Source of the DNA: Trichuris trichiura
Taxonomy: Eukaryota > Nematoda > Enoplea > Trichinellida > Trichuridae
Direction of reading: 5' to 3'
DNA length: 64,000 nt
Assembly (NCBI GenBank): GCA_037903355.1
Contig: JBAJFE010000046.1
Location: 62,001 to 126,000, forward strand
The position numbers and the translations under genes were made by a program. Each line of letters opens with the position of its first letter. Positions within the stretch are counted from its first letter, which is position 1. This document shows, one piece after another, positions 35,047-47,533 of the stretch. The notes beneath the pieces are model-generated. The model was given only the letters and a program-made list of their open reading frames with translations. It had not been told where the DNA came from and ran no database searches.

Positions 35047-37282
35047 ATGGACTCATGGGTCGTTGACTTCTTGGCGATTTTCTGTTTAACATTTCTTTTC
35101 ACTTGTTCTGTCGCACTAATTTTTGCTCAACGGTTTTGGTGGTTTGCCATATTTATGGTTCAATTATCGACCACCGTAATTGTGATGATAGTATTCGGTT
35201 GTAAAATCGACGGCAACGCAGAACGGTCACTTGAGTTATCATTCTTTCTGAAAAACCTGAAAGCCGGAGCTCACCGTGGTCTGTCGCTTGATGCACCGGA
35301 AAATACGTTAGCGGCTATTAAATTCAGCAAAGCTTTGGAAGCGGACCTGGTTGAAGTTGATGTTTCACTAACTGCCGACGGAACTGCCGTACTGATGCAT
35401 GATGAAACAGTGGACAGAACAACGAATGGTTCTGGGCGTATTGCTTCCATGACCGACAGGGAAGTCGCTACGTTGAACGCGGCGGCAAAGTTTCGAAATG
35501 GGTAATTCATGCATTCAAGTTATACTTTTTAATGGTGTTCGCTTTATTGACTGATCAACAGAACTGCATTTGGATTTGAGAAAGTGCCTTCTCTGAAAGA
35601 AGCTGCCTTGTTGGTCGTAGAGCTTAATATGAAAATGATCATAGACGTGAAGTGGTCCGACCAACGAGTAAGTAATGTCCTTTGTACAGTCTTTAGAATT
35701 GCAGCAGTTGGCTCGTTTAAATGTATAGCTTTTCTGATATATCTTAACTGCAGAGCTGTCTCACATGACGTTGTCAACATTGTTTATACGCAATAGCAGA
35801 GCGCTTATGTTTTCCTCGTAAGGTAATAAGAATCGTATTCAAGACAAGCACTTTCAAAGCAATTATTGATGTAAGTGGACTCGTGCGCTACCTATTCCAC
35901 GTTTCTTATTTTTGCGTGGAAGCATGGTGCAGGTAACAAAACGGTGTAAAAGCGCTGAATCTGTCGTTAGGTTTAAATTAAGTTTCAGTTGCAATATTAT
36001 ATTGTCAACTAGCTTAGACGTAATACTTCTTAACGGGACCAGAGAATTTCATATTGACGCAATGTACGGTAGGAGGCCGTTCGTATGTACACGTTTTAAT
36101 TACAAATCGGACCTTTCTGGTGTAAACCTGCACCCGGCATCAGCAATAAATAACGTAAGACTGAAATTGTGAACAAGCTGTTGTTGTTGTGGTTAAAATA
36201 GCGGAGCGAGACGTTAAGTGGAAAGCTAAAGCTGTCATTATGAACACCGTTTTACTGATAAAGCCCTTTTCAATCTTCTGCAGACGAATGTTATCCTGCT
36301 TTTCTATGAAAGCTTCTTTCTCTTGTTGGTACTGTTTAGTGGCATATTAAGAAATGATCAGCCGATCATTTAGGTTATCTTTGCATTGTCATAGTTGAGT
36401 GGAAGACATTGAAAATTCAGTTTTTGACAATAGCGAAGTTATAAAACTTTAAGGGGTAATTGCATGTTGCAATGTACAGGTAAAATTGTGCGAAACAAGT
36501 TGTAAATGTACATTCACCAAACATTTGCTAGCTGTCGTCATTTAAATTCACATTTAATCGTACGCTCTATTAGAGAAATTCGTCTGGGCAAATGGCGAAC
36601 TTTTTAGACAATAAACGCAATAGTAGAGCTGTACAAGGAGAATCCGAGTTTGTACAGGACTGCGGCGGTGTCGTCTTTCCACCCAATGGTTGCTGTCGCG
36701 GTAAATAAGTCATTTTCCGTTTAATTATGAGTTCACCGTTAACCTGTTTAGATTGAACGTCTAGACCCAATGATCATCACTGGTCATACTTGGTGCGCAG
36801 GCATGTTTTCTCAAAAAAGCTGCAATGATCGCAAACGTCGGTATGACAATAATATGCTGCACTACATTTCGGTTATCTTCGAGCGTCTTTACATTCGTCT
36901 TTTGCACGACGTGGTGGCACGGTACACTGGCGCCGACTTAATGCTCGTGGAGAGGCAGTCAATATCAAAGTAGAGACAACTTTTCATGTATATGTTTGTT
37001 CGCGCGTGAACAACTTTATCGCTTTGAAATGTGTCACGCTGAAAGGTAGAAGTGTTTATGGGAACTTTTTTCTTTTGCAGACGTTACGTGGATGACATGA
37101 AACACAATAGCATTAACGTCATTGCATGGACAGTTAACGATCCACTGGAGAAGGAATACTATAGCAGCGTGTTGGTTTGTCCGTATCTGACCGATACAAT
37201 GAAAAATGCAAAAAGGAGGAATGAAGAACTGTCACAGCCAGCGAAGGATACTTGTTCTGTTTCTTCATGCGAAAATGGGTGA
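35047..37282 (+). CDS. GDE1: GDE1-type glycerophosphodiester phosphodiesterase
   Basis: Membrane GDPD enzyme that hydrolyses glycerophosphodiesters such as glycerophosphoinositol and N-acyl-ethanolamine precursors to glycerol-3-phosphate and an alcohol. Exons 35047-35501, 35562-35667, 36608-36700, 36752-36969, 37081-37282; 357 codons with matching phases. Two hydrophobic segments (about 7-27 and 31-52) anchor the N-terminus. The GDPD catalytic set is present: AHRGLSLDAPENT (His76, Arg77), EVDVSLTADG (Glu103, Asp105) and MHDE (His118). Later blocks: MIIDVK, SSFHPMVAVA, ITGHTWCAGMF, INVIAWTVNDPLEKEYY and YLTDTM. The third exon (31 codons) was found only from its splice sites and family similarity. 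The last exon encodes a short hydrophilic tail. Confidence 0.92.
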
Positions 37283-37296
37283 ATTTTACATCGTGC

Positions 37297-37302
37297 AATA
37301 AA
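37297..37302 (+). terminator. Polyadenylation signal of the GDE1-like gene
   Basis: AATAAA 14 bp after the stop codon, in a short stretch before the convergent TMUB gene. Confidence 0.6.
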
Positions 37303-37552
37303 ACGTAGAGTGGTTTTCTATCCGTTGCTAAATCTATTGCAGTAGCTAAGGTGCAGAAATTTAATGTCAACAATTAGCGCGCAATAAATAAACATCACGG
37401 AGAGACAAAAAATTAAACACGTTGGCAACGTTGCCGTTCGATAACGTGTTAAAACTGTCCTGTCGCGGACTACATTCGCATGAAAGTATCTCTGCAGAAC
37501 AAAGTTCTAATGGTATAACAGAGTGAGAAGATTCTCTGGTGCAAAATACTTT

Positions 37553-40210
37553 TTATGATGCAGTCGCATTAGTCGAAGCAATAGCGGTAACAGTGACTCT
37601 TGGAGATTGCCTTTCGGAATTCCGTCGGCGTCCTGCACTAAGACAGAAAACGAGAAAGACAAGGCTACAAAACAGTAAAGAAAGTAATGATGTACTGTCG
37701 AAATAATCGGGGTAAAGGTAGAGCGCTGCCCAAAGAAATGCAAATTTGACTCCGAAAAGGACATATATTAAGTTTCCAATATCAAATGATATGGATGCCA
37801 TAGCACCGCGATAATCACTGCTCCGGTCCACCGATGAAGCCGCGCCCCCTGTCGGCTCACCAACTGCAGTATATGGAACGTGACTGATGTGACAATGTAC
37901 CACGCAGTTGTCAAACAATCCATAACTTGCCAGCGATCGAGAATCGTCGCGCAGTAATTGTCCCCGATAGATTAGGCGAACCACTTTGCCTTCTTCTAAG
38001 TCGCTGGCAAAGTTCTGCCTAAAATTAGCTCTTCAAACGTGTACAACTCTAATTCTATTACCAATACTGTTTTACTGGCAAAGGAATTTTCGTAACCTAA
38101 GATGGTTTATCGTCAGTGTCTTTAAGCTTCTACGATACAGTTACGCGCTTACCTTCCTCATTATCATCTAGGCGAACGACCGCGAGCAATGTTAACTGGC
38201 AGCTGTGTTATTATGAAACATTATACATTTCGTTAGACACAGCCCGTTTTCTTTAGTTGATGCGAATTTACAGTAAATCAGTGAAGCTCTAGGAAATAAT
38301 GTTTTTGTTGGTTAGCGGTATTTGCCGACAGCAGTAAAAGTCTACCAAAAGCTTTTTTCTGCTATTATCTAATAACGCGATCGTGCTTCGCAAACACAAT
38401 TACTAATTTTAATAACGTTTTGCTCATACTGTTCTAATGGATTCAAAAAGAAAGAAACGTAAAGTAAATAAACCTAAATTTTTCCATTAATGAAAACGTC
38501 TTCAGGCCTAGCAGGCAAAATCAGTAAGAATTACAACATGTGTTATATAAATTAAGATTTACACTACTGCTTGCTGATGTGCATTGGGCGAAAATGTTTA
38601 CGCAGTATTTAGTGACGTTCGCTGACCAATCAAAGACAAACGCTTTAACTGATATGAACGTGGCCTCTGGAAACTACTATTCCTAAAAAGTGGAAAACAC
38701 AGCAGCGAAAAAGTACTTTTCTAAAGAGTACTTATTAATGCTTAACTACAATAAAGGTGCTTGAAAACATCTCGCCATTTGATTCAAGTGTAACGTATAT
38801 GTAGGAAGATGACCCTGAAGTACAAATACGAGCAGTCGACATTGCTGAATAAGTAAGCGATCGTTAGGACGCTTATGCTAAATCTACCTTTCAAACGCAG
38901 CTTTTGCAGCTCTCCTAATAACCTGGTCAATGACCACCTCAAAACATACGATTGATTAGAAGAAAGACGGAGATATTAATTCATAACTTTGTTTAGCTGC
39001 AACTACAATGTTCACATTTGACCATTCAACTGCGGAACAAACCGCCGGCAGGTTAAACGTTCAGGCCAGCACTGGTTTATCTGCGGGAGCGACTTTTTAA
39101 GTTTATTCATATACGCTACGGCAGATCTTTTTGAAACTCATCAGATCTTGTTTTCGGCACCCTGTTGGTGCTGTCCTCAGCGTCAAATCTAAAACTTATT
39201 TTACGCCCGACGCAGCAGACGGGACAGGAGGATCCGGTAACTTACAACCCACAAGTTTGTTTTAAAAACGATGCTACCTCATATAAATAAACTATGAAGC
39301 TTTAAAAGGCCATTCGCTGTATTTCAAAGCTGTATTTTCACTAGAACATTTTATACTCATCTCAACCAGCCGTATAAGCGCAAAAAAAGACCTATTCGCC
39401 TTGGGAATCAACTGAAAATCAAAAACTGGAATGGTTCCTCAGTATGTACAACTATGAAACAGGGTTTTCCTACCTTTTGAATTCACCAATGCATTGCGAT
39501 GGATGCGTTTCCACAAGGCGATGCGAGTCATCCAAAAAACGAAGCTTGACCATTAATTGAGCTTCGTTCGATTCACTGGAATCAGGATTAGATCCTGTTA
39601 CTGCGCTTGAACTCGTTTCGCGGTTATCATTGTCGCAGCACTGGGCGGGACAGTTTTGATCTGGCTGGTTTACACATAACGAATGCTGATTTATATCTGC
39701 TGTTACGTCATTTTCCCGAAAACCCGCATTTCTATTCGGTGTCGCCGTTTGAGAAAATGACATTACGGACGGACGCAATGCTGCTGACTGGGCACCTTCG
39801 GCTGCATCTTCTTCAGAGCGAAAAGACGTTCCGCTTCCTTGCTCACCCTAAATAAATAAGTCACATAAGAATGAACATATATCCTACTTTCTCTTTTGCG
39901 ATTCGAAAGAAAACCCTCCGCAGTGTGGTTCAAATATTATTTGATATAATCGAAAAGAATACTTAGGTCCAAAGAGGATAAGTCAGTGCAATGGCAGAAC
40001 GAAAGAATTTTAACAATGAAAAGACAACTTTCGTGAACGAACATAGCTTACCTCGACTTCCAGTGAAGAATTATCATACTGCACAAATACATATGATGAA
40101 GTTGAGCTTGACACTCTGGTCGATAACCAAGCAAAAGCAATAACAACAGTAATTACGATGGCGCCCAATAGCACCAACACTTCGTCTCCAAAACCATCCA
40201 CTAGAGGCAT
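37553..40210 (-). CDS. TMUB1/2-like transmembrane ubiquitin-like protein
   Basis: ER-membrane ubiquitin-like protein; mammalian TMUB1 and TMUB2 take part in ER-associated degradation. Exons on the minus strand 40210-40052, 39847-39474, 38018-37553; 332 codons with matching phases. The start MPLVDGFGDEVLVLLGAIVI (TM1) closely resembles the TMUB start (IEGVGDEV). A low-complexity Ser/Asn-rich linker follows, then the ubiquitin-like domain (LMVKLRFLDDSHRLVE, GKVVRLIYRGQLLRDD, YGLFDNCVVHCH). Two C-terminal membrane helices come from about residue 262 and a basic tail ends the protein. Intron 2 is 1.45 kb with nothing recognised. It converges with GDE1, 270 bp between stops. Confidence 0.9.
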
Positions 40211-41115
40211 TTCAGTTGGTTGTACGAAATTATCTTTGCAAATGGAACACTTTTACTTGAATAAACAAAAGTTTCACCTGGATACCTTTCGAAAACATTC
40301 GTCTTTTGCGAACACTCACTGCAATCGCTGACGATACAATTTTAAAGTTTTCAGGTTTGAATTGTAAATAATATTCTCCACTTAATGTTTCTCATACTCA
40401 AAATGAATTAGTTAAAATTTCAACGTTTTTAACCAATAATATTAAGCTTAATTATTACTTCTGAAAGTGTCTTAATTCCTAGAAAGATAAATTCCTTACT
40501 AACTGTTGGAAAGGCTGTTCACTTTTACACGCGCAATGAAAGAATTAAACTCGACTTAGGCATGCAAAACAATCGCGTTCATAGTTAAACTGAAATTTGG
40601 GCTTTGTTAATAATAGATGTGTACATCCATATATGACTACTTATAGAATTGCATCTTGCTTAAAAAATGTTAGCCCTAAATGAAGTATTCTTGCATTGAA
40701 TAAATAAGCATTCAATATTTCTGCAACGTTTGTTCTCTTAACGCTTTTTGGATTTCATGAAGTTTTTAGAGTTCTCTTAAACTGCCGTACATTATCCGCG
40801 AGTAGAGATAGTGAATTTTTTGCAATCGAAATTTGTTGGATTTGAAATTAAACGTAGGAATGTTAACTTCATATGGAATTGCGTTCACAGTTCGCAAACG
40901 AATTGCTTGTACCTACATTCCTTAGACCTGAGCGCAGTGTACCATTATTTTTGCAACGTTTTTGGGTGCGTGATCCTGGTGGTGATGTTCTGTGCTTGTT
41001 AGGGGTTGAATTATTTTAAACAGCGTTTATTTTTTAATGATTGTAAGTCGTTTCAAAATACAAACTTAAAATCAAGTTTCGTTTTTTCCTTTTGCCCTTC
41101 CCTTTCTAGGCTGAT
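40211..41115. other. Intergenic, divergent promoter region
   Basis: 900 bp between TMUB (leftwards) and the zinc-finger gene (rightwards). A possible acceptor TTTCTAG just before 41110 suggests that a non-coding 5' exon of the latter lies here. Confidence 0.4.
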
Positions 41116-41805
41116 ATGGACCCTGCAAGGATAAACCCTCTCAGTCTCATTGACTCCCGGTTTATGTCTCATCAGGCAGCATCAGTTCAGCTACCTAGTA
41201 CGTCTGACAATGTTGGCAAGCAGGAAAATGATCCTTTAGACAAGGCGTGCACGTCTCAAGGTGGAAAAGAATCATATTTTGCGTTTGTATGAAGCAGTCT
41301 ATGTTTGGATGTTAATTTATGATGGCCATTTTGTAAGAACAAAGAAATATCCACAAAAACGTATCATCCTGCGTCGAAAAAGACTGATTTCTGCCAAGAT
41401 CGTCCTTTCTTTTGTGAACGATGTTGGAAAGGTTATTACAGCAAGCATAAGTTTGACGAGCATGTTAAACAACATGTCAAGGTAATCAATCCTGTTGCAG
41501 GTTTTATGGCAGACCTATTATACGGAGTTTTAGTGTTTGTTTGACGGCTGCAATTTTGAAGCACTGCCTTACCATGTGGCCAAGCACACAATAAACGTGG
41601 TACAGCATGAATTCTTACGTTTCGGTTGTGGTTGACAGGTTTTGTAGCACTCAAATTCCGTTTTTCCTACGAATCTTGCTGCTCGTGTGAAAGGACTGCA
41701 ACAAAAATACCGCGTAGGTAGAACTCCTGGTAAAAAGACAGAGTCGCGTAATGACACTCCAACGAGGTCAGTGGATCATTCCAAAAGTGGCCATAGAGAG
41801 CATAG
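41116..41805 (+). CDS. NUFIP1: NUFIP1-like zinc-finger protein, 5' part; 3' exons unresolved
   Basis: NUFIP1 is a nuclear RNA-binding factor that, with its partners, assembles box C/D snoRNPs. Exons 41116-41286, 41338-41481, 41534-41599, 41648-41805 join in frame (about 179 codons). A polar N-terminus leads to a C2H2 finger (FFCERCWKGYYSKHKFDEHV, Cys83, Cys86, His99, His103) immediately followed by a second Cys/His unit (CLFDGCNFEALPYHVAKHT). The basic FPTNLAARVKGLQQKYR then matches the NUFIP FPT-n-K block in place and character. Likely further exons (about 41847-41895 and 41910-42059) are open but not recognisable, and the conserved C-terminal NUFIP block was not found. Another C2H2 protein remains possible. 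Confidence 0.55.
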
Positions 41806-42059
41806 GTATGATTGCTTCACAATGAATATGCGGAATAGGTTAAATGCAGTTGTATTTTTAGACCAGAATCAAAAAGACAGAGTGAGATTGAACAAGGTAT
41901 TGACTGTAGTTGCAGTATTTCAGCCGCAGTTGAGTTGTCTAACAGTTTTCTGTTACCTAGAAAGCTTATTTCGCGATTTGGATAAGTTATTGAACGGTGC
42001 TCCAGTGACTCCGAAAGTGAAGTTTGAACTGTGTGATGCAACTTGCCCTCTGGAAAAGG

Positions 42060-45000
42060 TTAGTTAATTATGAAGTTGTAAACGTCGAAAAATGTTGTCC
42101 GACGTGTAGCAATTAATGGTCGGTCTAAATGTTTACTGTTGAAACCTTTTCTATGGTATCTTCCGAATTGCTTAGGTAAACCTTTCTGTAGCAACATGTA
42201 ACAGGGTGGTATTTCCCCAACGAAGTTTTGGCACGCGTTGATTTCAATGCAGGTTTGTTCTTTTGTCATTTTTCTAAATGCGCATACCTTTTGCAAAACA
42301 TGGGCTAATAGAAGCACTTCAAAATATTGTTGTTATATTGGTGCCTATAGCATATAGTGCATCACGGCAATTCAGAAGAAATTAAGGCCGCTTTTGCGAA
42401 TAAGGCAGAATCACCTGTTCAAAAGAAAGTTTTAATAGAAAAGAGTGTCAACAGAGCTTCTTTTAACGTCTTTTCCACATATTTATATGGCAGATGCCTT
42501 CGCCCTTTAAGATTAAAATGTTATTTTGAACAATCATGTCTTCGCTTACATGGCTAAATGAAGTCTCGCTATTTAACAGACGCTAATTTTCTGTAGTAAA
42601 CAAATAGTACTGATATTAAAAACTGCACTAAGAGTTACAAATGACAACGAGTTGTTTTACTGAATTAAAAATGTTAGAAAGGAATAGAAGATGTAACTCA
42701 TTTTTTGATTAAAAATTATGGTTATGCTTTTCTATTCCGCTGGCGTGTGGCGGCTTTTATTACCAAACTTAGGATCTTTTCCATTAGACACCTAGAATTT
42801 TCTTGTTGATTGAAAAGTCATCAGTTAGCGTACTTAATGTTGCTCCATTCATCGCTTTCCTAAAATGTCGTGTTCCTTCACCTGATGCCTTGATGGCCAT
42901 CTTCAACGTGAGTGTGAGAAAGCGAGGTTTTGATTTAATAAAACATTAATTTTGGAAGGGTCTAACATTTAATATTATGGATCTGCGATAGATCGGTTAT
43001 TCCATTAGTTTGCCGATGATACTGCGCCCTGGAGGAACAGTGCATTTGTGCTGTCTGATAACACTTAGGTTTGAGAGGAGAAGAACCTTATGCTCATCCT
43101 GTATCATGGTCTGCTTTCTTTTGAACCAACATACTTTATCCGTGAAAGGCTCATTGCTTGTTTGTCTTCCGGGACCTATAGGTAGCGTACAATTTTCACT
43201 GGCAGTATATCAAGCTGCGATGCATTGCAACTTTGGTGAAGGTCCCTTGTCCAAGAAAATTTTAGCATTGGTTTAGGCTGCTGATTTAATTCTCAGCAGT
43301 ACAAAAAGCATACTCTGCAAATCTTGCTGTTCGCATCAATTTTACTTAAGCGATTGCCCCACTTTAATTTGTCAAGAGCCACGAAGCCTTCGGAAAGTCC
43401 TGACTCCTGTCTTTGCCGTACGTTGGAATAGCCAAAAGCGGGATGTTTAAACGGCGAATGGTGGGTTTCAAGAAGAATTTCGTAGTTTAGGGGAGCTAGT
43501 GGCAACTGACTGACAATGTTAAATTTTCGATCCCGAAAACTTCGTGATTTTTGACAGGTTGAAGTAGCTTCGTCTGTAAAATGGAAAGTGTTGAATTTCG
43601 CCTCCATTATTTGCATGGCTAATAATGACTCTCTTACAGACCAATAAAGAAGACGCGTGTTACGAAAAAGCGTTGTTGCTCCAGTGTACGAGATTCGTCG
43701 TTGACAACCTGTTAAATGGCTCAGCGTAGAACGGTTGCTAATGAAGTCTGGGCTTATTTGATTATCCGACCAAAATTCGTGAATTAAATGCATTTGCTAA
43801 TCCTTTATCTCAAAGCGTAGTTAAAGTTCGTAACAGCCTGTGATGAACTTGCCTGAAAGAGGGTTAGGTAGAAATGGCAGTCTGACTAGATGTGCAGATA
43901 TGAGGCAGCATGGTTTTATTGGACGCCGCCACGTTTGTGATCTAAGGTTTGTTATATTCAGTGCTAGTCTGCAGTCTTGGCATATGGAAATTTTACTGTA
44001 TTACTATTATATTGCAAATTTCACAGCTAACAGAACGAGCTGGTTCCTTCCTCGACTTAGAATGCTTACAGATCTTTGAAATGTTTCTTTTTCTTTCCAG
44101 CCCTTGCATTTTTACTGGAGAGCTTTACAGGTAATGCAAATAATAATGATACCGGTGACTGATAAGATGAATAACGCTTTTGCCTTGAAGACTGCGAATA
44201 GCATGGAGAACGCCAGCGTTGAAAATGCTGGGGCAGACATGCTGTTTGTCACTCAGTCTGCGCAAGATCGCGCAGTTTATTTGAAAATAAGCTCTTTAAC
44301 GCGGTCATCACTGTTTCTAAGGAAAGAATATTTTCACTTCGCCAAAATAGACTGCTGAACACGTTACGACATGCACTGTATCCTGCTTACTAGCGCAGTT
44401 ACCCTAATCGAAACTTAGGCTCGAAGCGAGCGACTGAATGCTGTTAAAGATCAGTCTCTGATAACCTTGCCCTATTTGTATTAAAATTGCCAGGTTTACT
44501 TCTTCCTTTCTTTCACGAAATGTCTGCTGTGCTTATTCTGTGCGTTCAACAGATGACAATAGGGAGCGCCTTATTTGGAATGTCCAAGACCAATAGCGTG
44601 GCTGATTTCATATTTTTCCTGATGTTGGAATGTGCATATATTGAACACTGGATATCTCCTAACGGGAATTATTGACAGACAACTGTTCTTTCCCTATAGG
44701 TGTCTAGGTCCTTTGAAAAGACAGGAATTTTCAAGGTGAACCTTGTGCAATCCTCAGCGGAGGTCAGCCCAACATGGCTTGGTGAACCGATATGTGATGA
44801 ACGATTTCATATGATGTGGCAGTACTCATTCTGAAGCGTCCGCGACTGTTTTTAGGATTAGTCTATCTTGAATGCTACCCCCGTTTTAGACTCCTTGTGT
44901 CCATATTGTTTCTTCTCGAGATGGCCGATGTAAGCCCGTTGAAAGTCATTTGTGCCATGATTAGAGTCACCACATTTGCCTTGCACAACTTTAATAGCTT

Positions 45001-45162
45001 TCTATAGTGGTACTATGAAAAATATTTTTGTTTCTTAGGCTTGCTGTTACTTAGCTTGCTTCAACGAATGGCTTTCAAGAACAGTCGAATATCTGAACGT
45101 TCAGTAGGTACCGTTTGCCGGTATCTGCTTGCGCAACAATAGCTATCCAAATTTAGTGGCCG
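42060..45162. other. 3.1 kb without a supported gene
   Basis: May contain 3' exons of the NUFIP1-like gene. Open frames at 42357-42557 and 44104-44358 (plus) and 43293-43793 (minus, 166 codons) show no family resemblance and are not annotated. Confidence 0.4.
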
Positions 45163-46122
45163 CTATTTTAAAGAGGTACCTCTTTCTTTGGCGTGCAATC
45201 GTTCAATATCAGCTTCCTTCTTTTGAAAATAGTCAACGAACCAATCGAGATGTTCCCGTTTCTTCTGGACACTCATGTATGGGTTAGTCGAAAGTCCGTG
45301 AACGACAAGGTCCATAAAACGGCGAATCGGCCCGTCGTTGGGAATTCTGTGCTCAATGTAAGGCTCAAGAAAAACGTGTTCATGGAAGTGATGGTTGTTT
45401 TCAAACCATAAATAGCCATTGTCTATGGGATAAGGATAAAGTTTGCCCTCTTTCGTCCATTGAATCATTTCTTCAAAACCATTTCGCGGAGGAAGCTGCT
45501 TTGCCCGCTTCAGGTTCAGCTGTTCCAGTTCTTGCCAAATAAGCATCTCTGATGAAGATTGTTGCTTCTTAGCAACATTTTCATCAAAAATGTTCAACCG
45601 CTCTCCGCCAGAATTTAGACTGACATCCCTGCAAGCAAGAAATTTCAAACCAAAAATTAACATTAAAACATTATGTAACAACGTACGAAACAGGTAACTG
45701 AGGCAAAACGCGAGAACGTGCTTTGCTTCGGTCCATTGTTTCAGTGTCAGCAAACGTTTCGAATTCAGTACCACTCAATAGATTCAACAGGCGTTCTGTC
45801 TCACCAGGACGAACCTTCTCTTCCTCAAAAGTTAATGCAAGACGATCCATAAGGTCAGACTTGATTTTCAAAGGATCACGTCCGACGTTTTCTGCAACTT
45901 CGTCAACTGCTTCTTTCACTTGATCTTCATCTAATGCGCTGGCTGCCTTCCCTAACCTTCGACGCTTGGAAGATACTTTTTTGTGCCGGAATTCTGTCTT
46001 CAGTTTGCTGTTCAACGAATCTGGTTCTTGCAAGCTGAGTTCCATTTCCTTCAGGAGCAGCTGTAACGCTTCATCTGTTGTCTTGCCGTCATCGTCTTTT
46101 CTTTGATCAGATAATCTTCGCT
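45163..46122 (-). CDS. MRPS31: Mitochondrial small-subunit ribosomal protein mS31 (MRPS31)
   Basis: Component of the animal mitochondrial 28S ribosomal subunit. Exons on the minus strand 46122-45687 and 45628-45163 join in phase 2. The C-terminal block is distinctive: RNGFEEMIQWTKEGKLYPYP, FHEHVFLE, GPIRRFMDLVVHGLSTNPYM, SVQKKREHLDWFVDYF, as in vertebrate mS31. The region before it is Lys/Glu-rich and helical. The coding frame is open upstream of the Met at 46045, so at least one 5' exon with the mitochondrial presequence is missing. Candidate sequence around 46170-46330 did not join cleanly, so the start is unresolved. Confidence 0.85.
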
Positions 46123-47533
46123 CTGTTATCAGTTACGAAACCAAAGTACACTTAGAGATTCGAACTTACTCCAAGAATTGTGCAATGATTCAGTGGATCT
46201 TCTGGTACAGCTGCTGACGGAAGCGCGAGTAGGTAAGGACAGACGAAGAAAGTTTGATGTTAAAGAACTGAATGGAAATGTCAAACTACGTAAGTAGTTT
46301 CCTCTTGTCTTACCGCGACAGCATGATGACGTTAACGACTAGAAGTTTCGATCGTTTAGCGAAGCAGACATTTGAAAAACGCACGACTTTAGCTGGAGCA
46401 TCCAACTGCTCTCTTTTAATTGTCCTTTTAAACTACCGAAGTCAATGCAATTACAATGTTACGTGAAAGCGAACATGCCCAAGACGTACAATGCCTCTAC
46501 AGTAAGGCAGGAAGTGTTCGCAGGTTTGGCTGCATATGAATTGAACTATGCGAATCAGATCTCTAGTTATTAAAAGAAAACGTTTCTTTCAAGTGGTGGC
46601 TCTCCACTCTGCCATTTGATTCGCACATTATTAAGAGTCGTTCTGGCATAGCCGAGGGAACGATGTTTCTTATGATTTAGGAACGTATTGAGTTCTTTCG
46701 AGTTACATCTTGCTTTCTCGTAAATGTTGTTTAGTGTGCTTGTAAGCACGTAAACAAAACCCTGTGTAAATCTTTGGATATCTCGTTGAGAAAAACAGAC
46801 TAGAAACAGGACCTATAATAACGTATTGCAGGCACTTTTGAATTTGCCAGATTCCTTCCGTCACCAGCTCATTTTGCTAGAAGCCTTAGTTACTGCACAT
46901 CCTGTTTTAGCCCGTTTTTAGGTTACTGAACGACTCACCCGTCAACTGGTTAGAGATTTGTTTACGTTCTTGGTGGCAGACTCACTGAGTAGCACCAACC
47001 GGTAATCAAACCACTTCGAACGCCATCGATTACAAAACTTCATCTTTAACAGTCTAAGAAGTATATGTTTTGTTCGACACCGCCAACATCAGAAAACTTT
47101 TTGTGGTTGTTTTATATGAGTTTAAAGGACAGACATTATTATTTCACCTCCTTCCCCTTAGGTAGAAAGCGTTGGGAAAGTTTCCGTTGACCTAAATGAA
47201 ATCAAAGCAGTTTTTGTTTTATAGAAGTATATGCTTTCGTTTATCGCCGCAACTCTCAGTTAACAAATGTATCTGACTTAGTCACCCCCCAGCAGCATCT
47301 TGCTAACCCATCTGCACTTGTCCAGTTTATTGCGTTATGGTAATAATGAAAGGACGAATAAGGCAACTATTCCCTTAATGTTTTAATCCACGTTCAACAG
47401 TAGTTTGCTTCAAGTGAGCAATTACCGACGTTTATATTTCTGTAGGTGATGTTACTTATAGTTAAATGGCTGCAGTTTAAAGAGGAGGCGACAGGATCAA
47501 TTCAGCCTGAGTTGATTGCCAGCAGGACCAAGA
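46123..47533. other. Intergenic; may hold the MRPS31 first exon
   Basis: The part next to 46123 should contain the 5' end of MRPS31. A TTTATT at about 47327 could be the poly(A) signal (AATAAA on the minus strand) of the first multi-SH2 gene. Otherwise nothing recognised. Confidence 0.4.

Noticed and set aside
43293..43793. Minus-strand open frame of 166 codons
   Set aside because: No family resemblance, no good splice sites at its ends and no conserved-looking composition; could be chance in a 3-kb gap.
46170..46325. Possible MRPS31 first exon with ATG CTG TCG CG|GTAAG and a short second exon
   Set aside because: Attractive as a mitochondrial presequence, but the frames do not join without a stop, so the MRPS31 start was left open.
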